Shown here: positions 18,838 through 29,670 of the stretch, in pieces
Numbering within the stretch: the stretch's first letter is position 1
How the letters are laid out: each line of letters begins with the position of its first letter
NCBI RefSeq assembly: GCF_003026475.1
Contig: NZ_PYMC01000026.1
Coordinates: forward strand, 1-40,006
Source of the DNA: Photobacterium lipolyticum
GTDB lineage: Bacteria > Pseudomonadota > Gammaproteobacteria > Enterobacterales > Vibrionaceae
Direction: 5' to 3'
Length of the DNA stretch: 40,006 nucleotides
Notes under the pieces: model-generated
Seen by the model: the letters and a program-made list of their open reading frames with translations, nothing else
Databases searched by the model: none
Told to the model about the DNA's origin: nothing
Program-made: the position numbers and the translations under genes

Positions 18838-20475
18838 TTACTGCTCCAAAGAGCGGAATTTCTCACGCAGATGATTTCGAATACCGATAGCTGTTAAATT
18901 CAATCCAACAATCACCGTAACCAATAAAAATGATGTAGCGTAAACCAGCGGGCGTGCCGCTTCCACATTGGGGCTCTGAAAACCAACGTCATAAATATGA
19001 TAACCAAGATGCATAAACTTGCGATCCAAATGCACATACGGAAAATGGCTGTCAACGGGCAGGGTCGGTGCCATTTTGACTACCCCCACCAACATGAGAG
19101 GGGCGACTTCACCGGCCGCTCGGGCCACCGCTAAAATTAACCCGGTCATGATCGCCGGACTGGCCATTGGCAGCACAATGCGCCATAAGGTTTCAGCTTG
19201 GGTTGCCCCTAGAGCCAGAGAACCATGACGTACCGAATTAGGAATTCTAGCTAACCCTTCTTCGGTCGAGACAATCACAACAGGCAGCGTCAGAATCGCC
19301 AGGGTTAACGCAGACCACAAAATACCCGGTGTACCAAACGTAGGCGTCGGCAGTTGGACAGAGAAGAACACATCATCAATGGTTCCCCCCACCATATAAA
19401 CGAAAAAGCCTAAACCAAACACACCATAAACGATGGAAGGTACACCCGCTAGGTTAATCACGGCGACGCGGATTAATTTGGTCAAGCCATTTTTACCCGC
19501 GTACTCATGAAGGTAAATGGCAGCCATGACACCTAATGGGGTGACAATAATGCTCATCAGTAACACCATAAATACAGTGCCAAAAATTGCAGGAAAGACA
19601 CCGCCTTCAGTGTTAGCTTCGCGCGGGTCTTCGGTCAGGAACTTCACCACCTGACTCCCCCAATGGGCGATTTTACCACTGTATGTCAGATCATTCGGAT
19701 ACCAGACATCTAAGATCTGCTCCATAGGGATCCTGACCTCAACACCGTCCATGTCACGTACAACTAAGGCCTCATCCACCAGCTTTTGTTGTAACGCGAA
19801 CAGGCGCTGTTCAATCCGGCTATAGTCTTGTTGCAGCTGTTGCTGCTCCAGCGCTATCGCCTGCTTGGTAGTGTCATCCAGCTGGTTACTGAGTAACAGA
19901 TTACGTTCTTTTAACCGCAGCTGTTCCAGCCGCCAGTTAATATTGTCAATTTCAGTTTGCTGCAAGTTATCCCGTTCAGTGCGAACCTGGGCGGTTTCGG
20001 TCAGAGCCAATGATAACTCACTGACATGACGCGATTGATTCTCATTGATTAAACCAACCGGATAACCATAAAACTTACCGTTTTTATCGCGATCTATCAC
20101 CGCAATATTATAAGCGAGGGCCTGATGGTCTATCTGAATATCAAGCAGGGTAATAAAATCGAGTTCGACCCGCTCTCTGTTGCCGGTTTTAATCAGATAA
20201 CGGGTGACGCTGTTATCTTCAACCGCAGAGACATCAATCCCCGCCTCTGCTAATTGGTCAACCGGGATACGCTGACGTTCATAGATTTCGCCAATGAACA
20301 CCTGCTTATTGCCATCGAGCGTGACATCAAACTGATACACAGGTGCCGGCCAGAAGAAACTGAGTCCCTTCCAGCCAATCAACAATAGCAAACCTAATAC
20401 CGCAATCAGACTCAAACTAACAGCCCCGGCCGTTAGCCATATCCAGGGCGAACCTGATTTAAACCATTTTCCCAT
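18838..20475 (-). CDS. pstA: Phosphate ABC transporter permease PstA (extended form)
   Basis: PstA is one of two membrane subunits of the phosphate importer. At about 545 residues it is nearly twice the length of E. coli PstA. The extra part follows a first membrane segment (about residues 14-36). It is a soluble, probably periplasmic region to about residue 285 that includes a Gln/Leu/Glu-rich predicted coiled coil (about 145-240, for example LEQQQLQQDYSRIEQRL). The C-terminal 250 residues are the normal permease, with the EAA-like loop EEGLARIPNSVRHGSLALGAT. The ATG at 20473-20475 is preferred over a TTG one codon upstream. It sits 68 bases after pstC. Confidence 0.93.
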   Translation of the reverse strand: MGKWFKSGSPWIWLTAGAVSLSLIAVLGLLLLIGWKGLSFFWPAPVYQFDVTLDGNKQVFIGEIYERQRIPVDQLAEAGIDVSAVEDNSVTRYLIKTGNRERVELDFITLLDIQIDHQALAYNIAVIDRDKNGKFYGYPVGLINENQSRHVSELSLALTETAQVRTERDNLQQTEIDNINWRLEQLRLKERNLLLSNQLDDTTKQAIALEQQQLQQDYSRIEQRLFALQQKLVDEALVVRDMDGVEVRIPMEQILDVWYPNDLTYSGKIAHWGSQVVKFLTEDPREANTEGGVFPAIFGTVFMVLLMSIIVTPLGVMAAIYLHEYAGKNGLTKLIRVAVINLAGVPSIVYGVFGLGFFVYMVGGTIDDVFFSVQLPTPTFGTPGILWSALTLAILTLPVVIVSTEEGLARIPNSVRHGSLALGATQAETLWRIVLPMASPAIMTGLILAVARAAGEVAPLMLVGVVKMAPTLPVDSHFPYVHLDRKFMHLGYHIYDVGFQSPNVEAARPLVYATSFLLVTVIVGLNLTAIGIRNHLREKFRSLEQ

Positions 20476-20543
20476 CAAGCATTCACTTTAATCGTCGTCA
20501 TTGCACATATTCCACTAACTGCTCAGCCAGGTGAACAGCGACA

Positions 20544-22772
20544 TTATAACGAACTGTATTTTTCACGCAGCCGCTGGCGAACCAGCTCGGCAATGGTGTT
20601 AAAAACAAAGGTAGCAATAAATAACACAAAAGCCGCCAGGAATAGTACCCGATAGTGAGAGCTGCCCACCTCAGACTCCGGCATTTCAATCGCAATCGTC
20701 GCCGACAAGGTCCGTAACCCTTGCAGCACATTCCAGTCCATAATCGGGGTATTGCCTGTCGCCATCAGCACGATCATCGTCTCACCAACAGCCCGTCCTA
20801 GTCCCATCATAATAGCCGAGAAAATCCCCGGGCTGGCCGTTAATAACACGACCTTGGTTAAGGTCTGCCAGTGCGTCGCCCCTAATGCCAGCGAGCCACT
20901 GGTCAGATGGCTAGGCACCGAGAAAATCGCATCTTCGGCAATGGAAAAAATAGTCGGGATCACCGCAAACCCCATTGCGATACCAACGACTAGGGCATTG
21001 CGCTGATCGTAGCCAATTCCCCATTCATTGGTGAGAAAAATACGGACATCACCGTCAAACAACCACTGTTCAACATACGGACTCGCCGTAAAGCAGGCAT
21101 ATCCCAACAACACTATCATCGGCGTCAAAATCGCAATATGCAGGCCATTGGGTAATTTATGACGCCATTGCCCCGGCAGCACAGACCAGCTCCACCCCAC
21201 CAGCAGAATCATCAGCGGCAGCATGACCAGGCTCATGACGATCCCCGGTAAGAAATCTTCAACAATCGGTGCCAGCCACAAACCAGCCAGAAAGCCTAAA
21301 ATCACGGTAGGCAGCGCTTCCATGATCTCCACCGTCGGCTTAATCACACTTCGCATTGCTGATGACATAAAATAGGCGGTATAAATTGCGCCGGCCAATG
21401 CCAGCGGGATAGCAAAGAACATTGCATACATCGCAGCTTTTAAGGTACCGAATATAATCGGGACTAAGCTAAGCTTAGGTTCAAATTCATCACTGGCTGA
21501 AGTGGATTGCCAGACATAATCCGGTTCGGGGTACCCTTCGTACCAAACTTCCTGCCATAACGATGAGAAACCAATTTCCGGATGGGTATTGTTAACCGCA
21601 TAAAGATGCCATTCATCCGCGGTTAACACCAACAGGCGATCAGCCCGGGGGGAAATAGCCACCGTATCCGGTGCAGCGGTAAACAACGTCTCTTGATACA
21701 AAGCGGCCTTATCCGCGGTGTAGTACGCCGATAACATCCCATTCTGCTGAATAGCAAAAAAGCCTTTACGGTAATATTCCGGCACCAACTGCACTAACGC
21801 ACTATCTGATAAAGAAAAGTCCCGTGCTTTTACCAGCGATCGTTTGCCCTTAGCCAGTATTTCAAACCATTGTGATACCGTATTGCCACTAGTGGTGATC
21901 AATAATGAGTTAGCGCCTGACAACAAATCAATTTTTAAAGGCTTGCCCTGACCATCACTGACATCAACGACCTCTCGAGTTTGGGAGCCCGAACCGTTAA
22001 TTGCCATCACATAGAGATAATTGCCACTCAGCAGATACAAGGTACGCCCATCAGGCGTGACCGCCAGATCGGTAACCTTGTTCGGAATATCACTAATTTC
22101 AAATAAATTGCTCTGCCATTCCAGCTGGCGGGTTAACAGGTTATCTTGTCCGGCAAATGTCAGCGCGACAAGACGGTGATCAGCCGTTTTACCGACCACA
22201 AGCGCGTTGTCTGTTCGTACCGATATGGCCAGTTGCGTAATAGCCTGCCCCTGTGGATCCAGTACAAAAGATGGTTGTCCTAGCGGGTAGTCAATCTCAG
22301 GCGTCGTGACTCTTTGGTTGTTTGGAAATGTCACCCGAAATACGGGCTTTACAATAGTGACTCGTCCATCCGGGTTACCATACGCAAATACAGCATCACG
22401 CGGTAAACTCTTCGCGAAGCTCGTGGGTTGTTCAGTGACGGTATGTTGGCTAACGATCTCGCCAGCTTGGTCTTGTGGCATCAGCCGAACAAAGCTCAAC
22501 TCCCCCTGCTGTGACAGCCGATAAGCCAGATCATTATGCTCATCGATACCCGTTGCTGCGGCGGTATCAGAGAAAGGAAGGGTAAAAGTCTGCTGCTGCT
22601 TTACGGTCACCGACGAGAAGATAGGTACAGTAACATACAGCAAATAGAAAAAAATCAACACTAAGGTAAGAAGTACTAAAATGCCACCAGCAGTCACTCC
22701 ATAACGCGCAAACCGGTCTTTTAAACGTCGACTACGGCTTTCTCCCATCAAAAATGCGCTGGCGTCTGCCAT
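20544..22772 (-). CDS. pstC: Phosphate ABC transporter permease PstC (extended form)
   Basis: PstC pairs with PstA to form the membrane channel of the phosphate importer. At 742 residues it is more than twice the E. coli length. After the first membrane segment (about residues 28-52) comes a soluble region of roughly 370 residues. It is rich in beta-like repeats such as LAVTPDGRTLYLLSGNYLYV and VAISPRADRLLVLTADEWHLYAV, which look like beta-propeller blades and are probably periplasmic. The permease part starts near 430 and holds the EAA-like loop AEDAIFSVPSHLTSGSLALGAT. First gene of pstC-pstA-pstB-phoU. GAGG lies upstream of the ATG. Two Pho boxes precede it. Confidence 0.95.
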   Translation of the reverse strand: MADASAFLMGESRSRRLKDRFARYGVTAGGILVLLTLVLIFFYLLYVTVPIFSSVTVKQQQTFTLPFSDTAAATGIDEHNDLAYRLSQQGELSFVRLMPQDQAGEIVSQHTVTEQPTSFAKSLPRDAVFAYGNPDGRVTIVKPVFRVTFPNNQRVTTPEIDYPLGQPSFVLDPQGQAITQLAISVRTDNALVVGKTADHRLVALTFAGQDNLLTRQLEWQSNLFEISDIPNKVTDLAVTPDGRTLYLLSGNYLYVMAINGSGSQTREVVDVSDGQGKPLKIDLLSGANSLLITTSGNTVSQWFEILAKGKRSLVKARDFSLSDSALVQLVPEYYRKGFFAIQQNGMLSAYYTADKAALYQETLFTAAPDTVAISPRADRLLVLTADEWHLYAVNNTHPEIGFSSLWQEVWYEGYPEPDYVWQSTSASDEFEPKLSLVPIIFGTLKAAMYAMFFAIPLALAGAIYTAYFMSSAMRSVIKPTVEIMEALPTVILGFLAGLWLAPIVEDFLPGIVMSLVMLPLMILLVGWSWSVLPGQWRHKLPNGLHIAILTPMIVLLGYACFTASPYVEQWLFDGDVRIFLTNEWGIGYDQRNALVVGIAMGFAVIPTIFSIAEDAIFSVPSHLTSGSLALGATHWQTLTKVVLLTASPGIFSAIMMGLGRAVGETMIVLMATGNTPIMDWNVLQGLRTLSATIAIEMPESEVGSSHYRVLFLAAFVLFIATFVFNTIAELVRQRLREKYSSL

Positions 22773-22802
22773 TATTACCTCAAACCTTTTTCATGTTTAC
22801 TG

Positions 22803-22861
22803 ATATACCTAAGCCTGCTCAAGATACGAGAATTCGGAGTCTTTAGTTGGCTTGGGTATAT
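22803..22861. repeat. Miniature repeat in the pst promoter, relative of the 15964-16242 element
   Basis: ATATACCTAAGCC (22803-22815) and GGCTTGGGTATAT (22849-22861) are inverted arms matching at 12 of 13 positions. The left 35 bases align with the left end of the 15964-16242 element (TATACCnAAG, CTCAAGAT, ATTCnGAGT). It is a 59-bp shortened member of the same family, lying in the pstC leader. Confidence 0.7.
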
Positions 22862-22891
22862 TATGTCTTTTTAATGACATTTTTGTGACAA
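22858..22891 (-). promoter_or_regulatory. Pho box and -10 of the pstCAB-phoU promoter
   Basis: The minus strand reads TTGTCAC-AAAA-ATGTCAT at 22874-22891, a 7+4+7 PhoB box differing little from the E. coli consensus. Ten bases downstream is TAATAT (22858-22863), the expected -10 position for a PhoB-activated promoter. This -10 overlaps the last four bases of the miniature repeat. Confidence 0.8.
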
Positions 22892-22921
22892 TTATAGTCC
22901 ACTTGTTAGCCGCCAATTAGA

Positions 22922-22938
22922 ATGACATAAAGTGACAA
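22922..22938 (-). promoter_or_regulatory. Second, upstream Pho-box-like site for pstC
   Basis: The minus strand reads TTGTCAC-TTT-ATGTCAT. The half-sites equal those of the proximal box, but the spacer is three bases rather than four, so it may be a weaker or auxiliary PhoB site. Confidence 0.6.
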
Positions 22939-22976
22939 TAAAATATCATTATTCTTAACCCTTTATGACCTCAGGC

Positions 22977-22988
22977 TGATTTAAATCA
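22977..22988. promoter_or_regulatory. FNR-like palindrome upstream of the ACT-domain gene
   Basis: TGATTTAAATCA is a perfect 12-bp palindrome with the core TGAT-N4-ATCA of FNR sites, though the outer T/A of the full consensus is absent. It lies about 100 bases before the ACT-domain gene in the divergent region with pstC. Confidence 0.4.
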
Positions 22989-23086
22989 CAGGATTCTCAG
23001 TGGATCTGGACAGAATGAAAACATGCTCTGATAATGAATTAGTGTTTTGTCTAAACATTTGCCTACCGCGGAAAAGGAAATTCGTT

Positions 23087-23599
23087 ATGAAGCACCTCAT
23101 CATCACTGTTATTGGTAAGGATCGTCCAGGCTTAGTTGAACAGCTTTCAGATACGGTCTACCAGAATAATGGTAACTGGCTCAGTAGCAGTCTAAGTAAA
23201 CTGGCGGGTCAATTTGCCGGTATCCTGCAAATCGAAGTTGCCACCAAACACATACCGGAGTTAAGCAAAGCGTTATCTCAAATTGATGAGCTCCAGCTCC
23301 ACATTGTAGAAGATCAAAGCCAAACATTGCCATCGCTGACGCTGCATCAGCTCACCGTCACCGTTAATGATCGCCCCGGCATTGTCAAAGAGGTAACAAC
23401 TCTGCTCAATCAACTGGGTATCAACATCCATAAACTAAAAACCGACACCCAAAGCGCACCTAACTGGGGCTACCCTATTTTTAAGGCTCATTTCCTATTA
23501 GAAATGCCGGCAAACCTTGAACTCGGTTTTGTCCAGCAAGAGCTTGAAAAACTGGCTGACGATCTAACGATCGATATTGATGACGGTGTACCAGCATAA
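23087..23599 (+). CDS. GcvR-like protein with two ACT domains
   Basis: The 170-residue product contains two ACT domains and little else. The first covers about residues 1-75 (LIITVIGKDRPGLVEQLSDTV) and the second about 88-165 (LTVTVNDRPGIVKEVTTLLNQLGINI). ACT domains usually bind amino acids. The closest known relative is GcvR, the glycine-cleavage repressor partner, but a role here is not proven. The frame is open 29 codons further upstream to a GTG, but AAGGA eight bases before the ATG at 23087 and the start of the first ACT strand fix the start. It lies 16 bases before ppk and is probably co-transcribed with ppk-ppx. Confidence 0.82.
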   Translation: MKHLIITVIGKDRPGLVEQLSDTVYQNNGNWLSSSLSKLAGQFAGILQIEVATKHIPELSKALSQIDELQLHIVEDQSQTLPSLTLHQLTVTVNDRPGIVKEVTTLLNQLGINIHKLKTDTQSAPNWGYPIFKAHFLLEMPANLELGFVQQELEKLADDLTIDIDDGVPA

Positions 23600-23615
23600 G
23601 TTGTGAAACAAGAAA

Positions 23616-25715
23616 ATGAGTACGGAACCCCTTTATCTTGAGAAAGAGCTCAGTTGGCTTTCATTTAATGAACGTGTTCTTCAAGAGGCGGCCGACAAGT
23701 CTGTACCTCTGATAGAGCGCGTCCGTTTTTTAGGGATCTTTTCCAGCAACACCGATGAATTTTATAAAGTCAGATTTGCTGATATCAAGCGCCGTATTCT
23801 GATCAGTCAGGTACAGGGGGGAGATGAAAACGCCAAGTACCTGCTCAGCAAGATCCAGAGCCGGGTACTTAAAATGAATCAGGATTTTGATGCGTTATAT
23901 AATGAAATTCTGCTGGAAATGGCAAGACGCCATATCTTTCTGGTCAATGAGCTTCAGCTTGAAGAATATCAGCAAAACTGGCTACGCCAATATTTCCGCA
24001 ATACGATTTTGCCTCATGTCACTCCGATCCTGCTCACCGATAAGATCAACCTGTTGCAATTTCTAAAGGATGAATACTCGTACCTGGCGATTGAAATCCA
24101 ACAAGGAGAGAACAAGCGTTACGCGTTAATTGAAATTCCGACCGATCAGCTACCTCGTTTTATTCAGCTTCCCGAGCCAAAGGGCAGGCGTCGTAACACT
24201 TTAATTCTGCTAGATAATATCATCCGTTTCTGCATCGACGATATCTTCAGTGGCTTCTTTGAATATGACAGACTTGAAGCCTATTCAATGAAGATGACCC
24301 GTGATGCGGAATATGACTTAAGCCAGGAGGTGGAACACAGCCTGCTTGAGCAGATGTCGGAAGGCCTGAACCAGCGCGTGACCGCGATGCCGGTCCGCTT
24401 TGTCTATCAGCGTGAGATGCCGGGGAATATGATTGATGTACTGTGCAGCCTGCTAAAAGTCTCCAGCTATGACAGTATCATTCCCGGAGGCCGTTACCAT
24501 AACTTTAAAGACTTCATCGACTTTCCTAATGTCGGACGAAAATACCTGGAATACCCATCTTTGCCACCGCTTCAGAGCTATCAGTTTACCCGTGCGCGCA
24601 ATGCCTTTGATGCCATCAAAGCGCAAGATATTCTTCTCTACTATCCCTATCACACCTTCAATCATGTCACCGAGCTGGTGCGTCAGGCGTCTTATGATCC
24701 CAAGGTACACAGCATAAAGATTAGTATTTACCGAGTCGCCAAACACTCCCGGATCATTGATTCAATGATTGATGCCGCCAACAATGGCAAACAGGTCACC
24801 GTAGTGGTCGAGCTGCAGGCACGATTTGATGAGGAGGCCAATATTGAATGTTCTCGCCGCCTAACTGAAGCCGGGGTTCATGTGGTATTTGGCGTTCCGG
24901 GGTTAAAAATTCACTCTAAGCTATGTCTGATCACCCGCCGGGAGGACGACAAACTGGTTAGGTACGCACATATCGGTACTGGTAACTTCAATGAAAAAAC
25001 TGCCCGGATCTATACCGATTTCTCATTAATGACCTGTGATCAGGAACTTGCCAATGAAGTCCGGCAAGTGTTCGGCTACATTGAAAACCCGTATCGCCCG
25101 GTACAATTTGAGCACCTGATCGTATCGCCACTCAATGCTCGCTCACGCCTGTACGATTTGATCGATCGTGAAATTGCTCATGCTCGGCAGAATCTCTCAT
25201 CAGGTATTACACTTAAGGTAAATAATCTGGTCGATAAAGACTTGATTAACATGCTCTATCAAGCCAGCAGTCATGGCGTAAAAATCAGGCTAATTATACG
25301 TGGTATGTGCGCGTTGATCCCCGGAATCAAAGGGATCAGTGACAATATCTCAGCAATCAGCATTATTGACCGCTTCCTTGAACATCCTCGGGTCGCGGTT
25401 TTTGAAAACAATGGCGATCCGGATGTCATGATCTCTTCCGCCGACTGGATGACCCGTAATATCGATAATCGCATCGAGGTCGGTTGCCTGATCCGTGACC
25501 CAGCCCTGAAGAAAAAAACAATCGATATTCTGAATATCCAGCTTACCGACACCGTGAAAGCACGAGTACTCGACAAAGCGATGAGCAACCAATACGTACC
25601 GCGAGGCAACCGACGGAAAATACGGTCGCAGATAGCCATTTACGATTACCTCAAGCAAAGCGAAAAACAACTGAAAAAACAGGCCGAAAAAGCGATGAAT
25701 AATAATGATACCTGA
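23616..25715 (+). CDS. ppk: Polyphosphate kinase 1
   Basis: PPK1 makes polyphosphate from ATP at the membrane. The 699-residue protein has the usual four-domain length and starts with the family N-terminus [20 protein letters not shown]. The catalytic, autophosphorylated histidine is H433 in GLKIHSKL, within the phospholipase-D-like C-terminal half; [16 protein letters not shown] follows. ATG start, with a poor Shine-Dalgarno that suggests translational coupling to the ACT gene. Its last 11 bases overlap the start of ppx. Confidence 0.97.
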   Translation: MSTEPLYLEKELSWLSFNERVLQEAADKSVPLIERVRFLGIFSSNTDEFYKVRFADIKRRILISQVQGGDENAKYLLSKIQSRVLKMNQDFDALYNEILLEMARRHIFLVNELQLEEYQQNWLRQYFRNTILPHVTPILLTDKINLLQFLKDEYSYLAIEIQQGENKRYALIEIPTDQLPRFIQLPEPKGRRRNTLILLDNIIRFCIDDIFSGFFEYDRLEAYSMKMTRDAEYDLSQEVEHSLLEQMSEGLNQRVTAMPVRFVYQREMPGNMIDVLCSLLKVSSYDSIIPGGRYHNFKDFIDFPNVGRKYLEYPSLPPLQSYQFTRARNAFDAIKAQDILLYYPYHTFNHVTELVRQASYDPKVHSIKISIYRVAKHSRIIDSMIDAANNGKQVTVVVELQARFDEEANIECSRRLTEAGVHVVFGVPGLKIHSKLCLITRREDDKLVRYAHIGTGNFNEKTARIYTDFSLMTCDQELANEVRQVFGYIENPYRPVQFEHLIVSPLNARSRLYDLIDREIAHARQNLSSGITLKVNNLVDKDLINMLYQASSHGVKIRLIIRGMCALIPGIKGISDNISAISIIDRFLEHPRVAVFENNGDPDVMISSADWMTRNIDNRIEVGCLIRDPALKKKTIDILNIQLTDTVKARVLDKAMSNQYVPRGNRRKIRSQIAIYDYLKQSEKQLKKQAEKAMNNNDT

Positions 25716-27210
25716 TCACTGCCAGCGCCCTCGAGAAATAGCCGCTATCGACTTGGGCTCGAATAGTTTCCATATGGTCGTCGCCAGAGTTGTCGGGCAA
25801 AGCCTGCAAATCATCAGCCGACATAAGCAACGTGTTCATCTGGCCTCTGGGCTGGATGAACAGCAAAACCTCGATCTAGCCGCCATTCGACGCGGTTTGA
25901 CTTGTCTGGCAATGTTTGCGGAACGCCTGCAAGGGTTTGAACCGGAAAATGTTCGTATCGCTGCCACTTATACCTTACGCCAGGCCAGGAATGCCCATCT
26001 GTTTTTAAAGCGAGCTGAAAGCATCATGCCCTACCCCATTGAGATCATTCCGGGTACCGAAGAAGCCCGCCTGATCTATTTAGGGGTCGCCCACACTCAG
26101 CCGGAAAGCGGTCGTAAGCTGGTGGTTGATATCGGTGGGGGCAGTACCGAACTCGTTGTTGGCGAAAACTTTGATACCAGGCTGCTCTATAGCAAACACA
26201 TGGGATGCGTGAGCTACAACCAGCACTACTTTGCAGAAGGGAAAATCAGCGGTGAAAATATGGCTGCAGCCCAACTGGCGGCTCAGCAAAAAATGGAAAG
26301 TATTGCCAGTCAATACCATAAACAAGCCTGGGATAAGGCGATTGGATCATCAGGGACCATTAAGGCTATTCGCGAAGTGTTGATTGCCAAAGGATACAAC
26401 GACGGGGTGATCACCAATAAACGACTCAATCAGCTGGTTGAACAGGTGCTATCGTTTAAAAATAATGATGAACTGGATTTACCCGGGCTAAGTGATGATC
26501 GAAAACCGGTATTTGCCGCCGGCCTTGCCATATTAGCGGCCGTATTCCAATCACTGAAAATTGAAGAGATGATTTATTCTGACGGTGCTTTGCGTGAAGG
26601 CCTGTTATATGAGATGGAAGACCGGTTCCGCCACAGCGATATCCGAACCCGCACCGCGAGCGCAATGGCAAGCCAGTACCATGTCGATATTGATCAGGCG
26701 ACCCGAGTCAAAGAGTGTGCTGAAGATCTTTATGCTCAAGTCGAACCACAACCCGGGCCGGCTAAATCTGAGCTCTCAACCTTGCTCGGTTGGGGGGCAT
26801 TGTTACATGAAGTCGGACTAAGCATAAGTTACCCCGGCTTTCATCGTCACTCTTCGTACTTACTGCGATACAGCACCATGCCAGGTTTTAATTTGGAACA
26901 ACAGACGGTACTAGCAACCCTAGTCCGCTTTCAGCGCAAGGCACTGAAGCTGGAAGAAATGCCGGAACTCAGCATTTATAAGCGTAAACACCTATACCCA
27001 TTGATCCGTACTCTGCGACTGGCTGTTGCGTTAAATGGCCAGAGAACCGATGAGCCGCTTCCGAAGATACATGTCAAAGCAGACAAAGAATCATGGGAAT
27101 TAACCCTGCCGGCGGGCTGGCAAGAAAATAACAAGCTGTTGGCTGCTGACTTACGGCAAGAACAAGAGTATTGGGCAAAAGCAGGATGGGAACTAGCTAT
27201 TAGTTCGTAA
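25705..27210 (+). CDS. ppx: Exopolyphosphatase
   Basis: Ppx removes terminal phosphates from polyphosphate and may also act on pppGpp, opposing PPK1. The 501-residue protein has the ASKHA phosphatase fold: [17 protein letters not shown] near residue 13, the second phosphate loop [13 protein letters not shown] near 140, and [11 protein letters not shown] near 213. An HD-like C-terminal domain follows ([28 protein letters not shown]). The start ATG overlaps the end of ppk by 11 bases, indicating translational coupling. It is convergent with pstS. Confidence 0.96.
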   Translation: MIPDHCQRPREIAAIDLGSNSFHMVVARVVGQSLQIISRHKQRVHLASGLDEQQNLDLAAIRRGLTCLAMFAERLQGFEPENVRIAATYTLRQARNAHLFLKRAESIMPYPIEIIPGTEEARLIYLGVAHTQPESGRKLVVDIGGGSTELVVGENFDTRLLYSKHMGCVSYNQHYFAEGKISGENMAAAQLAAQQKMESIASQYHKQAWDKAIGSSGTIKAIREVLIAKGYNDGVITNKRLNQLVEQVLSFKNNDELDLPGLSDDRKPVFAAGLAILAAVFQSLKIEEMIYSDGALREGLLYEMEDRFRHSDIRTRTASAMASQYHVDIDQATRVKECAEDLYAQVEPQPGPAKSELSTLLGWGALLHEVGLSISYPGFHRHSSYLLRYSTMPGFNLEQQTVLATLVRFQRKALKLEEMPELSIYKRKHLYPLIRTLRLAVALNGQRTDEPLPKIHVKADKESWELTLPAGWQENNKLLAADLRQEQEYWAKAGWELAISS

Positions 27211-27236
27211 TTAGTTATTAGTTCGTAATTTGCTAT
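27201..27236. repeat. Tandem 18-bp duplication over the ppx stop codon
   Basis: TAGTTCGTAATTAGTTAT is followed directly by a copy matching at 16 of 18 positions. The ppx stop codon lies in the first copy. It looks like replication slippage. No terminator is visible between ppx and pstS. Confidence 0.7.
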
Positions 27237-27250
27237 TAATCCAACACATG

Positions 27251-28231
27251 CTATAGCCCTAATCGCGCTAAATTCACTTCCACGACTGCAGCGGGTAAAG
27301 GGATATAACCATCTTTATCGACAATGTGCTGGCCATGACGAGACAGGATGAATTTAATGAACTCTGCCTGCATAGGAGCCAAAGGTTTGTTCGGGTGCTT
27401 ATTGACATAAATATAGAGATAACGCGCCAGCGGATAGCGACCGTTAATCGAATTCTCGATGGTGGCATCAATATAATCAGTCCCTTTTCGGGCAATCGGA
27501 ATAGCGCGTATTCCCGTAGTTTTATACCCGATGCCGGAATAACCTATTGAGTTTAATGAGGTCGATACCGACTGAACCACCGATGCTGAGCCCGGTTGCT
27601 CATTCACATTATTGCGAAAATCGCCCTGGCATAAAGCGCGCTTCTTAAAATAACCATAGGTGCCAGATACCGAGTTACGACCAAACAACTGGATATCACG
27701 CACAGCCCATTTCCCCGTCAGGCCTAATGCCCCCCAGCGAGTGATCGGCTGCGTACCTCCGCATCTTAACGTTCGTGAATAAATTGCATCGAGCTGTTCG
27801 AAATTCATCCCCTGCAATGGGTTATCTTCATGGACAAATACCGCCAGCGCATCAATTGCGACGCGAATGGCTGTCGGTTTATAACCATATTCAAGTTCAA
27901 AAGCCTGAATTTCTTTCGACTTCATCTGTCGGCTCATCGGACCCAGCTGAGCCGTTGCTTCAGTCAAAGCCGTCGGCGCGGTGGATGATCCCGCTGTCTG
28001 AATTTGAATGTTCACATTCGGATACAGGCGTTTAAACTCTTCCCCCCAGTAAGTCATCAGATTCGCCAGCGTATCTGAGCCTACCGAAGAAAGGTTGCCG
28101 ACAATGCCGCTCACCCTTTGATATTCCGGTAATTCAGCCTCTACAGCCCAGGCTGAACGGCCGAAAAGCAAGGCCAGCGATAACAAGACAATACGAATCA
28201 TCCCCTCTGAGGTGCGGAACATCATGGTCAT
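27251..28231 (-). CDS. pstS: Phosphate-binding periplasmic protein PstS
   Basis: PstS captures phosphate in the periplasm and delivers it to PstCAB. A signal peptide ([19 protein letters not shown]) is followed by a mature domain beginning [21 protein letters not shown]. The binding-site motifs [22 protein letters not shown] and [12 protein letters not shown] are present. The start is uncertain: the frame is open to an ATG at 28286-28288. ATG codons at 28229-28231 and 28199-28201 sit closer to the signal peptide, and I chose 28231. It follows phoR by less than 100 bases, so phoB-phoR-pstS probably forms one operon apart from pstCAB-phoU. This is a divergent PstS (about 315-345 residues) rather than a close E. 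coli homologue. Confidence 0.9.
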   Translation of the reverse strand: MTMMFRTSEGMIRIVLLSLALLFGRSAWAVEAELPEYQRVSGIVGNLSSVGSDTLANLMTYWGEEFKRLYPNVNIQIQTAGSSTAPTALTEATAQLGPMSRQMKSKEIQAFELEYGYKPTAIRVAIDALAVFVHEDNPLQGMNFEQLDAIYSRTLRCGGTQPITRWGALGLTGKWAVRDIQLFGRNSVSGTYGYFKKRALCQGDFRNNVNEQPGSASVVQSVSTSLNSIGYSGIGYKTTGIRAIPIARKGTDYIDATIENSINGRYPLARYLYIYVNKHPNKPLAPMQAEFIKFILSRHGQHIVDKDGYIPLPAAVVEVNLARLGL

Positions 28232-28325
28232 AGAACAGACTTTATCCTTTTCGTAATTGTTGTACGCAACGACAAAAGCGACCGTCATTGGCCGCCACTA
28301 TGTTCCGCCCTTCTTACGGAGCACA

Positions 28326-29630
28326 CTACGCAGCTTTCTTCACCAGCCGCCGCGGCAAGGTGAACGAGAAAGTACTGCCTTCGCCTAACACACTTTCAAT
28401 TTCAAGTTGCGAGTCATGGTGGCTTAACGCATGTTTCACAATCGCCAGACCTAAGCCACTGCCCCCGGTCTCTCGGGAACGCGCTTTGTCGACCCGATAG
28501 AAACGCTCCGTCAGGCGATGGATATGTTGCGGTGCAATGCCGTCACCACTGTCGGTCACTTCCAGCCGCGGCCCGGCGGCCGTCAAATACCAGCGAACCG
28601 AAATGGCGGCATTATCGGGAGTATGCTTCACAGCATTGTATACCAAATTAGAAACCGCACTGCGTAGTTGTTCGGCATCACCTAATACATGCAACGACTT
28701 ATCGACATCAAAAGTAAACTGCTGGTTCTTTTCGCCACTGAGCGAAATGGCTTCTTTCTCTAAAATATCCAGCATTGCAGGCACATTGATCGTTTCTTCG
28801 AGCTCAATATTCGGTGCGGCTTCAATTTTTGATAACGTCAGCAACTGTGCGACCAGGGAATTCATCCGTACCAGCTGTTCGGTCATAACCCCATGCGCTT
28901 TGTCCCACATCGGCCCCACCAGCATCTCAGGATCTTTCGACATTTCCAGATAACCTTGCAACACCGTCATCGGCGTCCGCAGTTCATGGGAGACATTAGC
29001 AAAAAAGTTACTCCGCATGCCTTCCAGCTGCTTCAGCTGCGACACATCACGCACGACCATCAGGTACTCACCTTCGGTGTAGCGCATAATTCGCAATTCC
29101 AGAGTGCGGTCGTAATTTAGCGGCGAGGTGACTTCGAGCGGAGACTCAAATTCCTGTTTCGCAAGATAGCGAACAAAATCAGGGCTGCGGAGTAAGTTGC
29201 TGATCGGCTGACCCGCATCATCAGGCCAGCGAAAACCGAGCAGGTGTTGAGCCAGCTTATTACACCAGACAATATTCCCTTCACTGCGAAAGACCACCAC
29301 CGCATCAGGCAGGGATTCGGCACCATTACGGAAGCGGCGAATGAGTGTGGCTAGTTCTTTGCGGCGACGTCGGTTTCGTTGTTGCAAACGGTACATGCCA
29401 TTGAATAGCGGCTCCCAGCTACCAGAGCCGGAGGGGGGGGTCAGACTACGCTCTTTCCATAACCAGTCAGACATTTTTAATTGATTATGAAAATGCCAGA
29501 TCAGCTGGATCCAGGTCGCAACCAGTAAGAACCACGGCAAATAGCCGAAAATCTGCCCGAGAATTACCCAGGGCAAGTAAAACAGGGTCAGTTCCCAAAC
29601 CAGCTTTTTCCACGACAGCCGTTCGACCAT
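28326..29630 (-). CDS. phoR: Phosphate-regulon sensor kinase PhoR
   Basis: PhoR phosphorylates PhoB under phosphate starvation and dephosphorylates it otherwise. The 434-residue protein has two N-terminal membrane segments (about residues 10-48) with almost no periplasmic loop, a charged linker, a PAS domain (about 95-200) and the kinase core. The phospho-accepting histidine is H215 in [14 protein letters not shown]1 and G2 boxes follow ([35 protein letters not shown]). ATG start. It is 40 bases downstream of phoB and precedes pstS. Confidence 0.97.
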   Translation of the reverse strand: MVERLSWKKLVWELTLFYLPWVILGQIFGYLPWFLLVATWIQLIWHFHNQLKMSDWLWKERSLTPPSGSGSWEPLFNGMYRLQQRNRRRRKELATLIRRFRNGAESLPDAVVVFRSEGNIVWCNKLAQHLLGFRWPDDAGQPISNLLRSPDFVRYLAKQEFESPLEVTSPLNYDRTLELRIMRYTEGEYLMVVRDVSQLKQLEGMRSNFFANVSHELRTPMTVLQGYLEMSKDPEMLVGPMWDKAHGVMTEQLVRMNSLVAQLLTLSKIEAAPNIELEETINVPAMLDILEKEAISLSGEKNQQFTFDVDKSLHVLGDAEQLRSAVSNLVYNAVKHTPDNAAISVRWYLTAAGPRLEVTDSGDGIAPQHIHRLTERFYRVDKARSRETGGSGLGLAIVKHALSHHDSQLEIESVLGEGSTFSFTLPRRLVKKAA

Positions 29631-29670
29631 TCACAACTCCATGATAACGTAAACGCTCGTAGTATCTCAG

